DNA from: Propionibacteriaceae bacterium
GTDB lineage: Bacteria; Actinomycetota; Actinomycetes; Propionibacteriales; Propionibacteriaceae
Direction: 5' to 3'
Length of the DNA: 64,000 nucleotides
NCBI GenBank assembly: GCA_009780915.1
Contig: WQZD01000001.1
Location: 1 to 64,000 of the forward strand
Shown here in pieces: positions 18,721-27,955 of this stretch. The notes under the pieces were generated by a model that was not told where the DNA came from, ran no database searches, and saw only the letters and a program-made list of their open reading frames with translations. Both the position numbers and the translations under genes were made by a program. Numbering within the stretch: position 1 is the first letter of the stretch; the number at the start of each line of letters is the position of its first letter.

Positions 18721-20333
18721 CACCGACATCTTTCACCGCGCCAACCCTGGATTACCTGCTGTTGGTCCCCTTCCTGATCGTGCTCGGCGTGGCCTGCCTC
18801 GGCGTCCTCGTCGAAGCGTTCGTGCCGCGCGCCCCACGATTCGCCACCCAGGTGGCTCTGGCCGTCGTGGGCCTGGCCGCCGCGATCGGCACGACCGCCT
18901 GGCTCTGGGTGGACGGCAAATCCGGTCTGATCGACCCGTTCTCGTCCACGATCGTGTCGGGGACGGTCCTGGTGGATCCCCCCGTGCTGGCCATGTGGGC
19001 GATCCTGTTCGGCTTCGGCCTGATCAGCGTCATCGGCTTCGCCGAGCGCCGCCTCCATTCAGGGGCGACGGCGTTCACCCCGATGGCCGCCGCCATCCCC
19101 GGGTCCACGGCTGAGTCTGGGGCCCGCGAAGCCGGGCTGGTCCATTCCGAGGTCTTCCCCCTGGCGTTGTTCTCCTTGGCCGGCATGGCGCTCCTGGTGA
19201 GCGCGAACGACCTCCTCGTGCTCTTCGTCGGCCTGGAGATCCTGTCCCTGCCGTTGTACGTGATGTCGGGCCTCGCCCGTCACCGCCGCCTGGTCTCCCA
19301 GGAGGCGGCGCTGAAGTACTTCCTCCTCGGCGCGGCCGCCTCGGCGATCTTCCTGTTCGGCGTGGCGTTCCTCTTCGGTTTCGCCGGCAGTTTCTCGTAC
19401 GACCGTGTGGCCTCCGCTGTGACCTTCACCGCCGGGTCGGATCCGCTCCTGCTGGCCGGTCTGGGCCTGGTCGGGGTCGGGATGCTGTTCAAGATCGGCG
19501 CCGTCCCCTTCCACTCGTGGGTGCCGGACGTCTACCAAGGCGCTCCCACCCCTGTCACCTCCTTCATGAGCGTGTGCACGAAGATCGCCGCCGTGGGCGG
19601 CCTCCTGCGCCTCTTCTACGTGGCGTTGGGCGGCATGCGCTGGACCTGGCAGCCCCTCCTGGCGGGGGTGGCCATCCTGACCATCGTCGTCGGCGCGATC
19701 ATCGCGATCAACCAGGCGGACGTCAAGAGGATCCTGGCGTACTCGTCCATCGCCCATGCGGGCTTCATCCTCGTGCCTGTGGTCGGCGCCGTCACCGTGG
19801 GCAACATGCTCGTCGACGGGCAGGCCGGTTCCGTGGCGTCGATCCTGTTCTACCTTGTCGCATACGGTTTCGCGACCATCGGCGCCTTCACCGTGGTCAC
19901 CCTCGTGCGCTCCCAAGGGCACGAGGTGACCGATCTGAGCGCCTGGGCCGGAGTCGGACGACGCCACCCGGTGATCGGGTTCGCGATGCTGGTCTTCCTC
20001 CTCTCCCTGGCAGGCATCCCGCTCACCGGCGGGTTCGTCGGCAAGTTCGCCGCCTTCGCCGCCGCCTGGCGCGGCGGGTACTGGTGGCTCGCCTTGGTCG
20101 CCATCGCAGGGTCCCTGATCGCGGTGTACATCTACATCCGCGTGATCCAGGTCATGTTCTTCCGCGCGCCTGAGTCCGACTCCGCCGAGGTGGACGTGGC
20201 CTTGCCGGGCGGGGCGACCTGGATCGTCCTGGCCCTGTGTTTCGTGGGCACTCTGGGACTTGGCCTGGCGCCGGGGCCGGTGCTGGATCTCCTCCAGTCG
20301 GCCGCCGCCTTCGTCATTCCGAGCGCCGGGTAA
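18717..20333 (+). CDS. nuoN: NADH-quinone oxidoreductase subunit N (antiporter-like)
   Basis: The 538-residue product is the third antiporter-like subunit. It has LLVLFVGLEILSLPLYVMSG, FKIGAVPFHSWVPDVYQGAP and RILAYSSIAHAGFIL. It ends the nuo operon proper. The polyprenyl synthase gene starts 18 bases downstream with its own Shine-Dalgarno and is likely cotranscribed. Confidence 0.95.
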   Translation: MTPTSFTAPTLDYLLLVPFLIVLGVACLGVLVEAFVPRAPRFATQVALAVVGLAAAIGTTAWLWVDGKSGLIDPFSSTIVSGTVLVDPPVLAMWAILFGFGLISVIGFAERRLHSGATAFTPMAAAIPGSTAESGAREAGLVHSEVFPLALFSLAGMALLVSANDLLVLFVGLEILSLPLYVMSGLARHRRLVSQEAALKYFLLGAAASAIFLFGVAFLFGFAGSFSYDRVASAVTFTAGSDPLLLAGLGLVGVGMLFKIGAVPFHSWVPDVYQGAPTPVTSFMSVCTKIAAVGGLLRLFYVALGGMRWTWQPLLAGVAILTIVVGAIIAINQADVKRILAYSSIAHAGFILVPVVGAVTVGNMLVDGQAGSVASILFYLVAYGFATIGAFTVVTLVRSQGHEVTDLSAWAGVGRRHPVIGFAMLVFLLSLAGIPLTGGFVGKFAAFAAAWRGGYWWLALVAIAGSLIAVYIYIRVIQVMFFRAPESDSAEVDVALPGGATWIVLALCFVGTLGLGLAPGPVLDLLQSAAAFVIPSAG

Positions 20334-20351
20334 GCCAGAAGGAGTCCAAGC

Positions 20352-21329
20352 GTGCCTCTCACCGACGAGCAATTTGCCGACTGGGTCGCCGACCGCGTGA
20401 ACGACGTGGTCGTACGTCTCCATGAGACCGTGAGCACTCCCAACACCTTCGTCGAAGAGGTCGCGCGTTACCTGCCCAAAGCCGGTGGCAAGATGTACCG
20501 TCCCGCTCTGGTCATGGCAGTCGGCGGCTTGGGCTTCGACGCCGGGCAGGTGGACGTCGACGCGCTGGTCGACGCGGCCGTCGTGGTCGAACTGACCCAC
20601 GTGGCGTCGCTGTACCATGACGACGTCATGGACGAGGCGCAGGTGCGTCGAGGCCAGCCCACCGTGAACGTGAACTGGTGCAACTCCGTGGCCATCCTGG
20701 CCGGGGACTTCATGCTCGCCCAGGCCTCTCTCGTCGGGGCGAAGCTGGGCGTGGACTTCATGGCCTATCAAGCCCTCACCTTGTCACGCCTCGTGCAGGG
20801 CCAGATCGCGGAGTCCCGCCGGCCCGATCCGGGGGTGGACCCCATCGACCATCACCTGGGCGTCCTCGCGGGCAAGACCGGGGCGCTGATCGCCGCGTCC
20901 GCCCGGTACGGCGCCGTGTTCGCAGGGCTCTCGCCCGACCAGATCGACGCCCTGACCCTGTACGGCGAGCGACTCGGCATGGCGTTCCAACTGGCCGACG
21001 ACCTGATGGACATCCTCTCCCAGGAGTCGGGCAAGAACCTCGGGACCGACCTGCGCGAAGGCGTGCCGACTCTGACGACTTTGCTGGTCCAGCGCGCTCG
21101 CCGTCCCGAGGACGCGCGCCTGCTCGACCTGCTGTCCGGCCCTGTCGTGGTGGAGGACCTCCCGGAAGCCCTCGCGTTGTTGAAGGCGCACCCCGCCCTC
21201 GTCGAGGCGCGATCCGAGGTGCGCCGCTGGGCCGATTCAGCCGAGACCTGCTTGGCGCCCTTCCCCGACAGCCCCGCCACGAGGGTCCTGCACACCTTGT
21301 GCGAGCAGGCGGTGTCGCGCACGGCCTGA
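20352..21329 (+). CDS. Polyprenyl diphosphate synthase (menaquinone side chain)
   Basis: The 325-residue trans-isoprenyl diphosphate synthase has a first Asp-rich motif DDVMD (residues 90-94, followed by RRGQPT), a second Asp-rich motif DDLMD (216-220) and the GKTGALI region between them. It elongates farnesyl or geranylgeranyl diphosphate to the long side chain of menaquinone, the electron acceptor of the Nuo complex encoded just upstream. That neighbourhood is common in actinobacteria. The GTG start has AGAAGGAG eight bases upstream. The residues before the first Asp-rich motif (ASLYH) are small/medium, as in long-chain enzymes. Chain length cannot be read from the sequence. Confidence 0.9.
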   Translation: MPLTDEQFADWVADRVNDVVVRLHETVSTPNTFVEEVARYLPKAGGKMYRPALVMAVGGLGFDAGQVDVDALVDAAVVVELTHVASLYHDDVMDEAQVRRGQPTVNVNWCNSVAILAGDFMLAQASLVGAKLGVDFMAYQALTLSRLVQGQIAESRRPDPGVDPIDHHLGVLAGKTGALIAASARYGAVFAGLSPDQIDALTLYGERLGMAFQLADDLMDILSQESGKNLGTDLREGVPTLTTLLVQRARRPEDARLLDLLSGPVVVEDLPEALALLKAHPALVEARSEVRRWADSAETCLAPFPDSPATRVLHTLCEQAVSRTA

Positions 21330-21376
21330 GCCGTGGCGCCACGCCCTGCCCGCACTCGTCTGTGCGGTCGTCGCCC

Positions 21377-21865
21377 TTAGAACGTGAACTGCTCGTTCGC
21401 CGTGGCGTACTCGATCACCTGATCCTCCGTGAACCACAAGGCCAGTTCGTACGCCGCTTCCTCGGGGGAGCCCGACGCATGGATGAGGTTGCGGATCGGG
21501 CGGATCTCGCCGTCGATCGTGAGCGGGCCGTGATGGCAGAAGTCTGCGCGGATGGTGCCAGGGGCGGCCTGGGCGGGGACGGTGGCGCCGATGAGCTTGC
21601 GCACAACGGGCACGGCGTCGTGGCCCTCGACTGCCATCGCGAGCACCGGCCCGGACTGCACGTACCGGGCGACGGCCGCGAAAGCCGGGGCGCCGATGCG
21701 CTCCTCCAGGTCGGCGTAGTGGCGGCGCGTGAGGTCCTCGTCCATGGTCGTCATCCGCATGGCGACGATCTTCAAGCCGGCGTCTTCGAGTCGGGCGATG
21801 ATGCGCCCCACTAGTCCCCGCTGGATCGCGTCGGGCTTGAGTAGCACCAAAGTGCGTTCTGTCAT
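21377..21865 (-). CDS. ndk: Nucleoside diphosphate kinase
   Basis: The 162-residue enzyme transfers phosphate from ATP to nucleoside diphosphates through a phosphohistidine. It starts with the typical TLVLLKPDAIQRGLVG. The active-site histidine is H129 in RNLIHASGSPEEA, which corresponds to the NxxHGSDS motif of usual Ndk. It has an insertion of roughly 20 residues (HHGPLTIDGEIRP) before that motif, so it is longer than the ~135-residue classical enzyme. The ATG is preceded by CAGGAGGATCC. It converges on the polyprenyl synthase gene. Confidence 0.93.
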   Translation of the reverse strand: MTERTLVLLKPDAIQRGLVGRIIARLEDAGLKIVAMRMTTMDEDLTRRHYADLEERIGAPAFAAVARYVQSGPVLAMAVEGHDAVPVVRKLIGATVPAQAAPGTIRADFCHHGPLTIDGEIRPIRNLIHASGSPEEAAYELALWFTEDQVIEYATANEQFTF

Positions 21866-21977
21866 GGATCCTCCTGTTGTCTCAGTCGTGTGCGTACGAT
21901 CCTAGGGCATCGGCGCACGGGCTGACCAGGGGAGGCGCGGACGCGGGGAGGCGGAGGACGAGGACGCGGGGACGCCC

Positions 21978-23444
21978 TCAGGACTTGCGTCCAGCCTGCC
22001 CGGTCAAGAAGATGGCCAGGACGGCCCCCACGGCGAACCCCCCGGCGGGAAGCCACATGGACTGCGACATCGCTTCGGAGAAACTGGCGGCGGTCGCGGG
22101 GCTCAGGGCGCCCGCATGGTGGGAGGCCACGGCGGGGTCGATGCCGTGCGCCGTCAATCGGGCGTTCATCAGGGTGTTCATCAGCGCCGCACCGAGGGCG
22201 GAGCCGATCTGGCGCATCGTGTTGTACAGCCCCGCGCCCGCGCCCGCGTCGGCGGGGGGCATGTGGTGGGTGGCGGACAGGGACACCGGGCTCCACATGC
22301 AGGCGTTTCCGACACCGGCGACCACGCCGGGCAGGAGGGCGAGCCAGATCACCGAGGTCGCGGTGAGGAACATGGTGTACCACGCCATCGAGACGGCCAT
22401 ACAGGTCAGACCGAAGAAGGCCACGCGGTTGGCGCCGATGCGGCCCACGACCTTCCCGCCGACGAAGGGGGCGAGCACCCCGCCCATGACGGCTGACGGC
22501 ATCATGAACAGGGCGGACATGATCGGCTCCAGGCCGCGGGCGACTTGGACGTAGTACAACAACGGCAGCGACATCCCGGTGATGGAGACGCCGATGAGGA
22601 AGATCGTGCCCGTCCCCAAGGCGAAGTCACGATCGCGGAAGAGCCTCAGCGGGATCAAGGGGTGGCTGGCGCGCGCCTGGTAGACCACGAACACCACGCC
22701 GAGGATCACACCTGCGGCGATCACCTCGATGATCGTGATCGGGCCCCATACCTGTCCCCAGTCGCGGGACACTCCTTCCTGGAGGCCGAAGACCACCAAC
22801 AGGATGGCCAGGCCGGACAGGGCGACTCCGAGCCAGTCGAATCGTGGGCGCGTCGTGGCGAGGACCGGCAGGAAACGCCAGGCGAGGATGAGCCCCACGA
22901 TCCCCACGGGGATGTTGATCAGGAAGATGGCTTGCCAGCCCGAGTACTGGACGAGGAGTCCGCCGAGCATCGGGCCTACCAACAAGGCGATGCCGGACGT
23001 CGACCCCCACAGCCCCATCGCGGCGCCACGCTTGTGAGGAGGGAAGATGCGGACGATCATCGCCTGGGTCTGGGGGGACATGAAGGACCCGCCCACCCCC
23101 TGGACGGCCCTGGCGGCGATGAGCGTGCCGATGTCCGGGGCCAGCCCGCAAGCCAGGGATGACAGGGTGAACACCGTCATGCCGATCATGAACATGGTCT
23201 TCTGGCCGAAGCGGTCGCCCAGACGTCCCGACACGAGCAGAGGCACGGCGATCCCCAGGAGGTACGCGCTCGTCACCCAGATGGTCGCCGTCAAGGAGGC
23301 GCCCAGCCCGACCTGGATGGACGGGTTCGCCACCGACACGATGGACGAGTCGACCATGAGCATGAAGAACCCCACCAACATGGACCAGACCGCGGCCCAC
23401 GGACGGGCGCACACGCTCGTCGGGTCCATGGGCGGGGAGGTCAT
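21978..23444 (-). CDS. MFS drug exporter, DHA2 (14-helix) family
   Basis: The 488-residue transporter is of the EmrB/QacA type. It has 14 predicted helices and the motif SGRLGDRFGQKTMF after helix 2 (motif A). The early helix FMLMVDSSIVSVANPSI has the family's charged Asp in helix 1, and GGLLVQYSGWQAIFLINIPVG marks the motif C/helix 5-6 region. It would export hydrophobic compounds with proton antiport; the substrate is not predictable. The frame is open to a GTG at 23486, but the ATG at 23444 overlaps the stop of a 10-codon leader ORF with a strong Shine-Dalgarno, so the shorter start is preferred. It is divergent from the surface protein at 23702. Confidence 0.85.
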   Translation of the reverse strand: MTSPPMDPTSVCARPWAAVWSMLVGFFMLMVDSSIVSVANPSIQVGLGASLTATIWVTSAYLLGIAVPLLVSGRLGDRFGQKTMFMIGMTVFTLSSLACGLAPDIGTLIAARAVQGVGGSFMSPQTQAMIVRIFPPHKRGAAMGLWGSTSGIALLVGPMLGGLLVQYSGWQAIFLINIPVGIVGLILAWRFLPVLATTRPRFDWLGVALSGLAILLVVFGLQEGVSRDWGQVWGPITIIEVIAAGVILGVVFVVYQARASHPLIPLRLFRDRDFALGTGTIFLIGVSITGMSLPLLYYVQVARGLEPIMSALFMMPSAVMGGVLAPFVGGKVVGRIGANRVAFFGLTCMAVSMAWYTMFLTATSVIWLALLPGVVAGVGNACMWSPVSLSATHHMPPADAGAGAGLYNTMRQIGSALGAALMNTLMNARLTAHGIDPAVASHHAGALSPATAASFSEAMSQSMWLPAGGFAVGAVLAIFLTGQAGRKS

Positions 23445-23473
23445 GCCGACGCGCCCTCGGTGTGGAAATCCAT
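23441..23473 (-). CDS. Possible 10-residue leader peptide of the MFS gene
   Basis: The ATG at 23473 has AAGGAG four to five bases upstream and opens MDFHTEGASA, whose TGA overlaps the MFS ATG (ATGA at 23444-23441). The strong ribosome site belongs to this small frame rather than to the transporter, so the exporter may be translated by coupling. This is inferred from sequence only. If the GTG at 23486 were the real transporter start, this frame would be a chance overlap. Confidence 0.4.
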   Translation of the reverse strand: MDFHTEGASA

Positions 23474-23701
23474 CACGCTCCTTCACGCAGATGGCACCAA
23501 CGATATCTCATCTCGGCTTGAGGGACGGCAGATGTCGCCATGCGGCGAGCCCGGGTGCGCGTCCCTCCGCACGAGTGACGCCCGTCTTGATCATTGCCGT
23601 CTCAGGGTGTGAACCGACTGGCAATAAATTGGTCAATGGAATATCATCGATATTGAAATATCCCGCATTGACGAGGGAGAGCACCGAGGAGGGAATCCAC
23701 C

Positions 23702-26700
23702 ATGGGGTTTGGATCGCGTGCGAGAGCTTGGGCCGTCGTGTCAGCTCTCGGCTTGGCTGTGAGTTCAGTCACGGTCGCGTCAGCGGCCCCGGGGGCGGCG
23801 CCGTTCACCCCTGACTCCTATCCGAGGGTCGACGGCTCGACGGCGACTCAGCCGTTGGGGGTCGCTTTTCAGTCCCTGTTCACCGGCCAGCCAGTGTCCA
23901 GCGGTGACGTGGTGTTCAACACCACGGACGCCGCGTACCACAACCTGATCAACGGCGACGCCGATCTGATCCTGGTGACGAGTCCTTCCTCGGACGAACT
24001 GGCGGCGGCTGCCGCCGCAGGAGTCGACCTCGAGGTCATCCCGGTGGTGGACGAGGGTTTCGTCTTCCTGACCAACGCCGACAATCCTGTGGACTCCCTC
24101 AGCGTCGATCAGATCCGCCAGATCTACTCCGGCCAGATCGCGAACTGGAAGGCGGTGGGAGGGCCTGACCAGGCGATCACGGCGTATCAGCGCCCCGCGA
24201 ACTCCGGCTCTCAGACGGGGATCGAGGATCTCGTCATGCAAGGGACGCCCATGGTCGACGCCCCCACGCTGTCGATCCCGAGCATGCTCGGCCTCGTCAA
24301 TCAGGTGGCGGCGAGTTTCAACGGAGGCGCCGGTTCCCTGGGGTATTCGTACTACTATTTCGTCACCCAGATGTACGGCGACCTGGCGGCCAATCCTCAA
24401 TTGAGCAAGATCAAGCTCATGGGCGTCGATGGCGTGATGCCGTCGGCTGACACGATCCGCTCCGGGGCCTACCCGCTGCACACCGCGTACTACATCGTCA
24501 TCAACAAGGCCGACGCCGCCGACAGCCCGGCGCGTCAGCTCGCGAACGCGATGCTCGCCCATGACGGGCAGCAGGCGGCGTTGGACGCGGGCTATGTGCC
24601 GGTGGACACGACGATCCCTCTGCCCGTGCCCCCGCCGCCGGACCCTGATAGGGTCATGAGCCTGGACGAGACCTATCCGGTGAACCCGCTGACCTTCACG
24701 ACGTATACGGAGTACAGGGTCAGCGACAAGGTCATGATCTCCGAGAATCCGTGCACCATGGTGACGCGCGTGACGGTGTCGGGGTTGGCGGACGCAGCCC
24801 TCCAGGATCAGATCAACACACGCTTCTACGCGCTGCAGGACGAGTTGGGAGGACTCACGTACTCCCTCCCCGACGGGACGACGGTCGACGCGGACGCGCC
24901 GGGGGCCCTGCCGGTGGTGTGCGACGGCGTGCCGTGGGTGGATGCCGCTGGCGATCCCGTCGAGAGAGACGCGGGCGCCACTCCAGACTATGGTCAGTAC
25001 ACGATGACGAGGCCCGGTATGAGGCTCACGGGGGAGGCTGTGGCGAACTTCTCCAATGTTCTGTCCCTTCAGGCTTCGTTCAGTCACATGGCGCCCATCA
25101 TCGGCATACCCGAGATCCCGAGGACGACAGGGTTGAACGTCCGCCTGGACACAGGCGCGGACCTGACGCCCGCCGACCTGTTCACCACCAGCGCCTATGT
25201 GGCGGGGATGATCCAACTCGAGGCCCAAGCGTCGAACACGACGTGTGACGAGGCCTGTGCCACGACCCTGGCCACGACCTATCTGGACGATCCGAACCAG
25301 CCCTTCTCCTTCACTTCGACCTCTGCCCAGATCCTCGGGGTCACGATCCCGTTCCAGTCGTACTGGCCCCAGGTCGCCGTCTACAGGAAGTTCGCGAGCG
25401 TGCCTGCGGCGTACGTGGACGCGTCGCCTGCGTCCTGCCAAGTGGTGAGCACCGTGTGGGACGCGAGTTTCCAAGCCTGCATGCCCACGCAGATCACTGT
25501 CTCGGACTTCGGGACGGTCGCTGCTCACATCCCGGGCGCCGGCGGTGTCGCCCGGGCGCACATCCCCGCGACAGCGGGGGAGACGTGGACGGTACGCTCC
25601 TTCGGGCCGTGCTCGTCGATGTCGTCCTCGCCAGCGCCATCGGTGACCGCGTCGACCGGGGTGGGACCGGCTGACATCGGCATCACCGTGGCCGCCAACC
25701 CGACCTACGAGGATCAGGCCTTGACGGTGTGCGTCATGGCCATCAACACGACCACCCGTGCCGTGCGTTTCGGAGAGATCACGATCAACCAGGACGTGGT
25801 GCCCGCGCTGTGGATCATCACGGTCGACCCGGGCGACGGCGCCACCCTCACCACGGGCACTCCGTCGTTCCATGGCACTCTGACCACGCCCGAGGGGATC
25901 CCCCTTGATAACGTGGACGTCAAGGTGACGGCTCCGCAAGCGCCGGCGTCGTCGTGTGAGGCTCTCAGCGACGCCCAGGGGGCGTGGTCCTGCACTATCG
26001 ACACCCCGCTGCCCGCCGGATCGCAGCAGATCGCCGTACGCGCGTATGGCCTGGATGTGAACGGCAGCCTGGAATGGGGGAAGAAGGACCTGACGGTGAT
26101 GGTGGACACGGCCAAGCCCGCCGCCCCCGTGATCCTCGGCCCCGTCAACGGGCAAGAGGTGAGGGTTCTCGCGGGTGTGAACATGTGCTCGTTCATGTGC
26201 CCGACCATCATCCACGTGTGGGGGACGGCCACGCCGTTGTCGACGGTGCTGCTCACCAACATCGGCGCCGGCATGGACTATGAGCGCACGACGACCGACA
26301 AGGATGGGAACTGGGACGTGATGCTGTTCCAGTGGATGTCGGCGCCGAGCAGCGCATCGATCTCGTTGACCGCCAGCACCATCGTCGGCGACACCCGCTC
26401 GGTGGAGTCGTCGCGGGTGGCTTTCACGGTCCTGTCCGACGCGTCGTACTCCCCTGAAGTCACGACCGACAATGCGAAAGCGGATGGCAGCGATGCGAAT
26501 GAGGTGACCGTGACCATGGTCGACCCGTTCGGCAAGCCCAAGGTGACCGGGCCCGTGTTCTCGGTGTCAGCCGAGAGCGACGACCCCACGGTAGAGGTCG
26601 TCACCGACCCGGTGACGTCCGCCAACGGGAAAGCCGTGGTGCGTTTCACCTCCACCACGCCGGGCGCGCACGAGGTGTGGATCAGCGTGGACGGCGAGCC

Positions 26701-27847
26701 GACTCCTGTGGACCTGGACATGTCCGGGTCGGATCCTTCGGTGGAAGTGCTTCCCCTCACCTTGACCTTCGTCCAAGCGCCACATCCGCCAGCGGCGGCG
26801 GTGTCGTTGACCCTGTCCTCGCCCTCCATCAACGTGGCCTATGACACCTGTGCGGGGACGAAGACGGTCACCCCCCAGACGGTGACGGCGACGATGACGG
26901 TCACGGATGCGTCAGGGGCGCCGGTGCCTGACGCGACGGTCGACCTCGGAGTCGCCGACCCTGTCATCCTGGACGGGGCGTCGAGCGTGGTGACCGACGC
27001 GAATGGGCAGGCGCAGGCCACCCTCACAGTGGACTCTCCCACCAGGGGTGCGGTCGTGGACGTGACGGCGACCGTGGCGAACACCTCGATCTCCGCGTCG
27101 GCCCCCCTGGCTGTGGGCGTCCTCATACCGGTGCCGCCAGCGCCCGGGCAGATCATCCTGACGGCGGTTCCGACCAATGGTGGACGAGTCATGGCGGACG
27201 GCGTCTCGACGTGGACCTTGTCGGCGCTGGTCGTCCCTGGCGGGTGCCCGGCCCCGGTTGGTCCCGTTCAGGTCCAGTTCACGGTGACGGGTGACGCGGT
27301 GTTGTCCGCCTCCTCGGCGCCCACGGATGCCAATAGCCAGGCCAGTGTGACTGTGACCGACGTCACTCCTGAGACCGTCACCGTGACGGTGGGGGCCACC
27401 GGGAACTACTGGGCGACAGAGCCCATGGAGATCGAGTTCGTCCCTGATCCCGCGCCGAATCACCTGTCCGTGTCGGTGACCAATGCGGGGCGTGACTACA
27501 CGTTCGTCGGCACGGGCTTCCAGGCCGGAGAACTGGTGCGGGCCCAGATCAACTCGACGCCGGTGGTGTTGACTCCCCAGGCGGCGGACGGATCGGGCGC
27601 CGTGACGTTCCGGTGGACCGCCCCCGCGGATTTCCCGACTGGCGCCCATCAGATCGTCTTGAGCGCGGATTCGGGAACGGTGTCGCAAGGGTTCACCGTG
27701 CAGGCCGATGAGAATATTCCCAGCGGCGGCATGGTCCTCGGTGGCGGCTGGTCGGGCGGCATGCCGTTAGCCCTTGTCGGTGTCCTCTCGTGCCTGATCG
27801 GGATCGCGGTGCTCATCGGGTCCCGGCGCTCGCGCATGGGTCGCTGA
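23702..27847 (+). CDS. Surface protein: phosphate-binding-like domain fused to Ig-like repeats
   Basis: The product is 1381 residues. Signal peptide: residues 1 to about 28 (cleavage near ASA). Residues ~37-300 are a periplasmic-binding-protein domain of the PstS type (YPRVDGSTATQPL, SSDELAAAAAAGVDLEVIPV, DQIRQIYSGQIANWKAVGG). About 333-583 hold a Cys-containing domain resembling DUF3298/RsiV-type domains (ANFSNVLSLQASFSH, LDTGADLTPADLFT). From ~700 to 1245 come several Ig-like folds, including invasin/Big_1-like ones (TDANGQAQATLTV). About 1250-1335 form a terminal module (GRDYTFVGTGFQAGELVRAQ) that is repeated in the next gene. A transmembrane helix and basic tail (~1350-1381) close it; no LPxTG was found. 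GGAGG lies before the ATG. It is probably a membrane-anchored surface receptor or adhesin; the ligand is unknown. Confidence 0.85.
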   Translation: MGFGSRARAWAVVSALGLAVSSVTVASAAPGAAPFTPDSYPRVDGSTATQPLGVAFQSLFTGQPVSSGDVVFNTTDAAYHNLINGDADLILVTSPSSDELAAAAAAGVDLEVIPVVDEGFVFLTNADNPVDSLSVDQIRQIYSGQIANWKAVGGPDQAITAYQRPANSGSQTGIEDLVMQGTPMVDAPTLSIPSMLGLVNQVAASFNGGAGSLGYSYYYFVTQMYGDLAANPQLSKIKLMGVDGVMPSADTIRSGAYPLHTAYYIVINKADAADSPARQLANAMLAHDGQQAALDAGYVPVDTTIPLPVPPPPDPDRVMSLDETYPVNPLTFTTYTEYRVSDKVMISENPCTMVTRVTVSGLADAALQDQINTRFYALQDELGGLTYSLPDGTTVDADAPGALPVVCDGVPWVDAAGDPVERDAGATPDYGQYTMTRPGMRLTGEAVANFSNVLSLQASFSHMAPIIGIPEIPRTTGLNVRLDTGADLTPADLFTTSAYVAGMIQLEAQASNTTCDEACATTLATTYLDDPNQPFSFTSTSAQILGVTIPFQSYWPQVAVYRKFASVPAAYVDASPASCQVVSTVWDASFQACMPTQITVSDFGTVAAHIPGAGGVARAHIPATAGETWTVRSFGPCSSMSSSPAPSVTASTGVGPADIGITVAANPTYEDQALTVCVMAINTTTRAVRFGEITINQDVVPALWIITVDPGDGATLTTGTPSFHGTLTTPEGIPLDNVDVKVTAPQAPASSCEALSDAQGAWSCTIDTPLPAGSQQIAVRAYGLDVNGSLEWGKKDLTVMVDTAKPAAPVILGPVNGQEVRVLAGVNMCSFMCPTIIHVWGTATPLSTVLLTNIGAGMDYERTTTDKDGNWDVMLFQWMSAPSSASISLTASTIVGDTRSVESSRVAFTVLSDASYSPEVTTDNAKADGSDANEVTVTMVDPFGKPKVTGPVFSVSAESDDPTVEVVTDPVTSANGKAVVRFTSTTPGAHEVWISVDGEPTPVDLDMSGSDPSVEVLPLTLTFVQAPHPPAAAVSLTLSSPSINVAYDTCAGTKTVTPQTVTATMTVTDASGAPVPDATVDLGVADPVILDGASSVVTDANGQAQATLTVDSPTRGAVVDVTATVANTSISASAPLAVGVLIPVPPAPGQIILTAVPTNGGRVMADGVSTWTLSALVVPGGCPAPVGPVQVQFTVTGDAVLSASSAPTDANSQASVTVTDVTPETVTVTVGATGNYWATEPMEIEFVPDPAPNHLSVSVTNAGRDYTFVGTGFQAGELVRAQINSTPVVLTPQAADGSGAVTFRWTAPADFPTGAHQIVLSADSGTVSQGFTVQADENIPSGGMVLGGGWSGGMPLALVGVLSCLIGIAVLIGSRRSRMGR

Positions 27848-27914
27848 GAGGTGGATCGGCTCACCCGAACTGATATCACATACAACGCAGGGTAAAATTC
27901 TTCACACTGTAGGT

Positions 27915-27938
27915 GGGTTCCTCAAGAGCGAGGAGCCC
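27915..27938 (+). promoter_or_regulatory. Hairpin in the leader of the second surface-protein gene
   Basis: GGGTTCCTC (27915-27923) pairs with GAGGAGCCC (27930-27938) over nine positions (one G-U) around a six-base loop. It lies directly before the Shine-Dalgarno GGGAGGA (about 27942) and after a -10-like TAAAAT (27893-27898). It may act as a weak terminator of the upstream gene or a leader structure. No T-run follows. Confidence 0.35.
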
Positions 27939-27955
27939 TCAGGGAGGACTCTGCA

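Noticed and set aside
21332-21343. Perfect palindrome CGTGGCGCCACG between the polyprenyl synthase and ndk
   Set aside because: Has no loop or T-run to act as terminator; short GC palindromes are frequent in such DNA.
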